A DNA stretch of 64,000 nucleotides. Origin: SM1-73 sp964588305 (lineage in GTDB: Bacteria; Zixibacteria; MSB-5A5; SM1-73). The translations under genes and the position numbers were made by a program. Below, piece after piece: positions 62,921-64,000 of the stretch. Each line of letters begins with the position of its first letter. Position 1 is the stretch's first letter. The notes beneath the pieces are model-generated. The model saw only the letters and a list, made by a program, of their open reading frames with translations. It searched no databases and was not told where the DNA came from. The stretch covers positions 1 to 64,000 of the forward strand of contig CAZPOP010000011.1 of assembly GCA_964588305.1 (NCBI GenBank), in the 5' to 3' direction.

Positions 62921-64000
62921 ATGCGTCGTTTCAAGCAAAAGCATAAGACCGCCAAGTGTATCTTCTCTCTCTTGGGAGTGGCGGTTTTGTTTTTATTGAT
63001 CTGCAGCCTCTGCGGTGAGGTCGGGGCTGTGGGCCTCAAAGTAGAACTTCTTCAGAAAGACCGGGACTTGGTTCGGTTCGGACAACCCCAAGATGAAACC
63101 GGACTCTCCATTGCCTCAGATTCGCTTCCCTTGTTGCAAAACAAGCTAAGACTAACTAGAAAAGTCTCCATAGATTACGATCAGGGGTTGGTCAACGTGA
63201 GCGAGACCCTGGGGAAATACCAGATAAGCAAACCCATCTTCTTGACCCTCTCAAACTATACCTCCTCCAGGAACTTGCTTAACACTGAGGAGAGTTGGCG
63301 CAAGAATTTGAACACTTATTTCAGTGGAGCGGCGGATGAGTCGGGGGGGCTTTTTGAGTGGGAAATCCCGGTCAAGTTTCCCAAAGTGGTTTCCAGGATC
63401 ATCGGAGAGGGGGGACCAGGCCTGAAGGTGTCGGGACATAGAAAGATTAGCTTTTCGGGGAGAAGTACCTGGGAGGAAGGGGTGGTAAGTACGGCCACCT
63501 CCCGCCAGTCCAAATTCCCCTCGCTGAACATGGAGCAGGAATCCAAGTTCACCATCACCGGCACCATAGGCAGCAAAATCTCGGTCAGGGTCGATCAGGA
63601 CAGCAGAAGACATACCGATCTGGAAAACACCCTGCAGCTCAGATACACCGGCGAAGAGGATGAGATCGTTCAGAGCATAGAGGCGGGTAATACCAACCTA
63701 TCCGTGCGCAGCGGTCTGATAGGATATGGCGAGAAAGTTCAGGGGCTTTTTGGAATCAAAACCACTGCCAAGCTCGGAGGTTGGGACCTGACCATGATTA
63801 CCAGTCAGGAAAAAGGCTCCACCCAGAGGGCCGAGTTCAAAGCCGGCGCGGTGACCAACGAGCAGAAAATACGAGACTACGACTATCTACAGCGGGTTTT
63901 CTACCAGTTGGGACAAGATAAAGATATGAATGACGGAGGACACACGCATTCGATCCCTTATGAGGATGAATTTTTCGGGGGCGATTCCATCATTGACATA
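62921..64000 (+). CDS. sprA: SprA/Sov-type T9SS outer-membrane translocon, N-terminal part (cut by right edge)
   Basis: Open for 360 codons to the window edge. A signal anchor (about residues 14-32) is followed by a region matching SprA: KFTITGTIGSKISVRVDQDS, then LRYTGEEDEIVQSIEAGN and LFGIKTTAKLGGWDLTMIT. SprA forms the giant beta-barrel through which type IX cargo crosses the outer membrane. AAGGAG lies 11 bases before the ATG, rather far; a second strong site at 62853-62861 has no start codon at the right distance. The C-terminal barrel lies outside the window. Adjacent to murB by 87 bases. Confidence 0.88.
   Translation, partial: MRRFKQKHKTAKCIFSLLGVAVLFLLICSLCGEVGAVGLKVELLQKDRDLVRFGQPQDETGLSIASDSLPLLQNKLRLTRKVSIDYDQGLVNVSETLGKYQISKPIFLTLSNYTSSRNLLNTEESWRKNLNTYFSGAADESGGLFEWEIPVKFPKVVSRIIGEGGPGLKVSGHRKISFSGRSTWEEGVVSTATSRQSKFPSLNMEQESKFTITGTIGSKISVRVDQDSRRHTDLENTLQLRYTGEEDEIVQSIEAGNTNLSVRSGLIGYGEKVQGLFGIKTTAKLGGWDLTMITSQEKGSTQRAEFKAGAVTNEQKIRDYDYLQRVFYQLGQDKDMNDGGHTHSIPYEDEFFGGDSIIDI

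Overview
The window looks like a chromosomal segment of an uncultivated, anaerobic, Gram-negative bacterium of the FCB assemblage (Zixibacteria/KSB1-like candidate phyla). This is inferred from gene content, not from a phylogeny. Pointers are: the N-terminal part of a SprA-type type IX secretion (T9SS) outer-membrane translocon at the right edge; a gingipain-like C25 protease with the NPFNP-type C-terminal domain seen in T9SS-like cargo of FCB candidate phyla; a MurE with the meso-diaminopimelate motif DNPR; and a pyruvate:ferredoxin oxidoreductase operon instead of pyruvate dehydrogenase.

Layout. 1-3.8 kb: start of a secreted protein cut by the left edge, then a small secreted protein whose gene overlaps a TPR-sigma54 activator. 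4.4-4.6 kb: a repeat-derived, hairpin-rich element. 4.8-6.4 kb: PiT phosphate transporter and its PhoU-like partner. 6.7-9 kb: exported two-PDZ protein, stand-alone ACT protein, ribosomal protein L28. 9.2-11 kb: large radical SAM protein of the TIGR03960 type. 11.1-28.2 kb: one long division/cell-wall (dcw) cluster read leftward: mraZ, rsmH, ftsL, ftsI, murE, murF, mraY, murD, ftsW, murG, murC, ftsQ, ftsA, ftsZ, followed by a structured, terminator-ended non-coding segment. 28.7-31.3 kb: the C25 protease behind a good -24/-12 (sigma54) promoter. 31.4-35.1 kb: three glycosyltransferases. 35.3-39.9 kb: corrinoid adenosyltransferase, a divergent PEP carboxykinase, malic enzyme and a putative lipoprotein. 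40.1-43.0 kb: porGDAB. 43.3-47.9 kb: dCTP deaminase, an unknown membrane-anchored protein flanked by hairpins, class I aldolase, an Rrf2 regulator and leucyl aminopeptidase. 48-58 kb: a signalling block with a PEGA/TPR membrane protein, a response regulator, a five-GAF histidine kinase, a three-GAF degenerate kinase and a receiver-Fis regulator. 58.3-64 kb: GYD protein, MrfA-like helicase, small membrane protein, murB and the start of sprA.

How the parts fit. The dcw cluster plus the distant murB supply most of peptidoglycan precursor synthesis and the divisome; ddl is not in the window. Malic enzyme, PEP carboxykinase, pyruvate:ferredoxin oxidoreductase and class I aldolase fit an anaerobic, gluconeogenesis-capable central metabolism. 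SprA and the C25 protease are an export machine and a plausible cargo.

Intergenic space is rich in palindromes and miniature inverted-repeat elements. The most interesting candidates for something undescribed are the secreted-peptide/TPR-sigma54 pair with a possible sigma54 target at the protease, a possible small RNA after ftsZ that carries an anti-Shine-Dalgarno segment next to its terminator, and the GAF signalling block with a kinase that has lost its catalytic parts.
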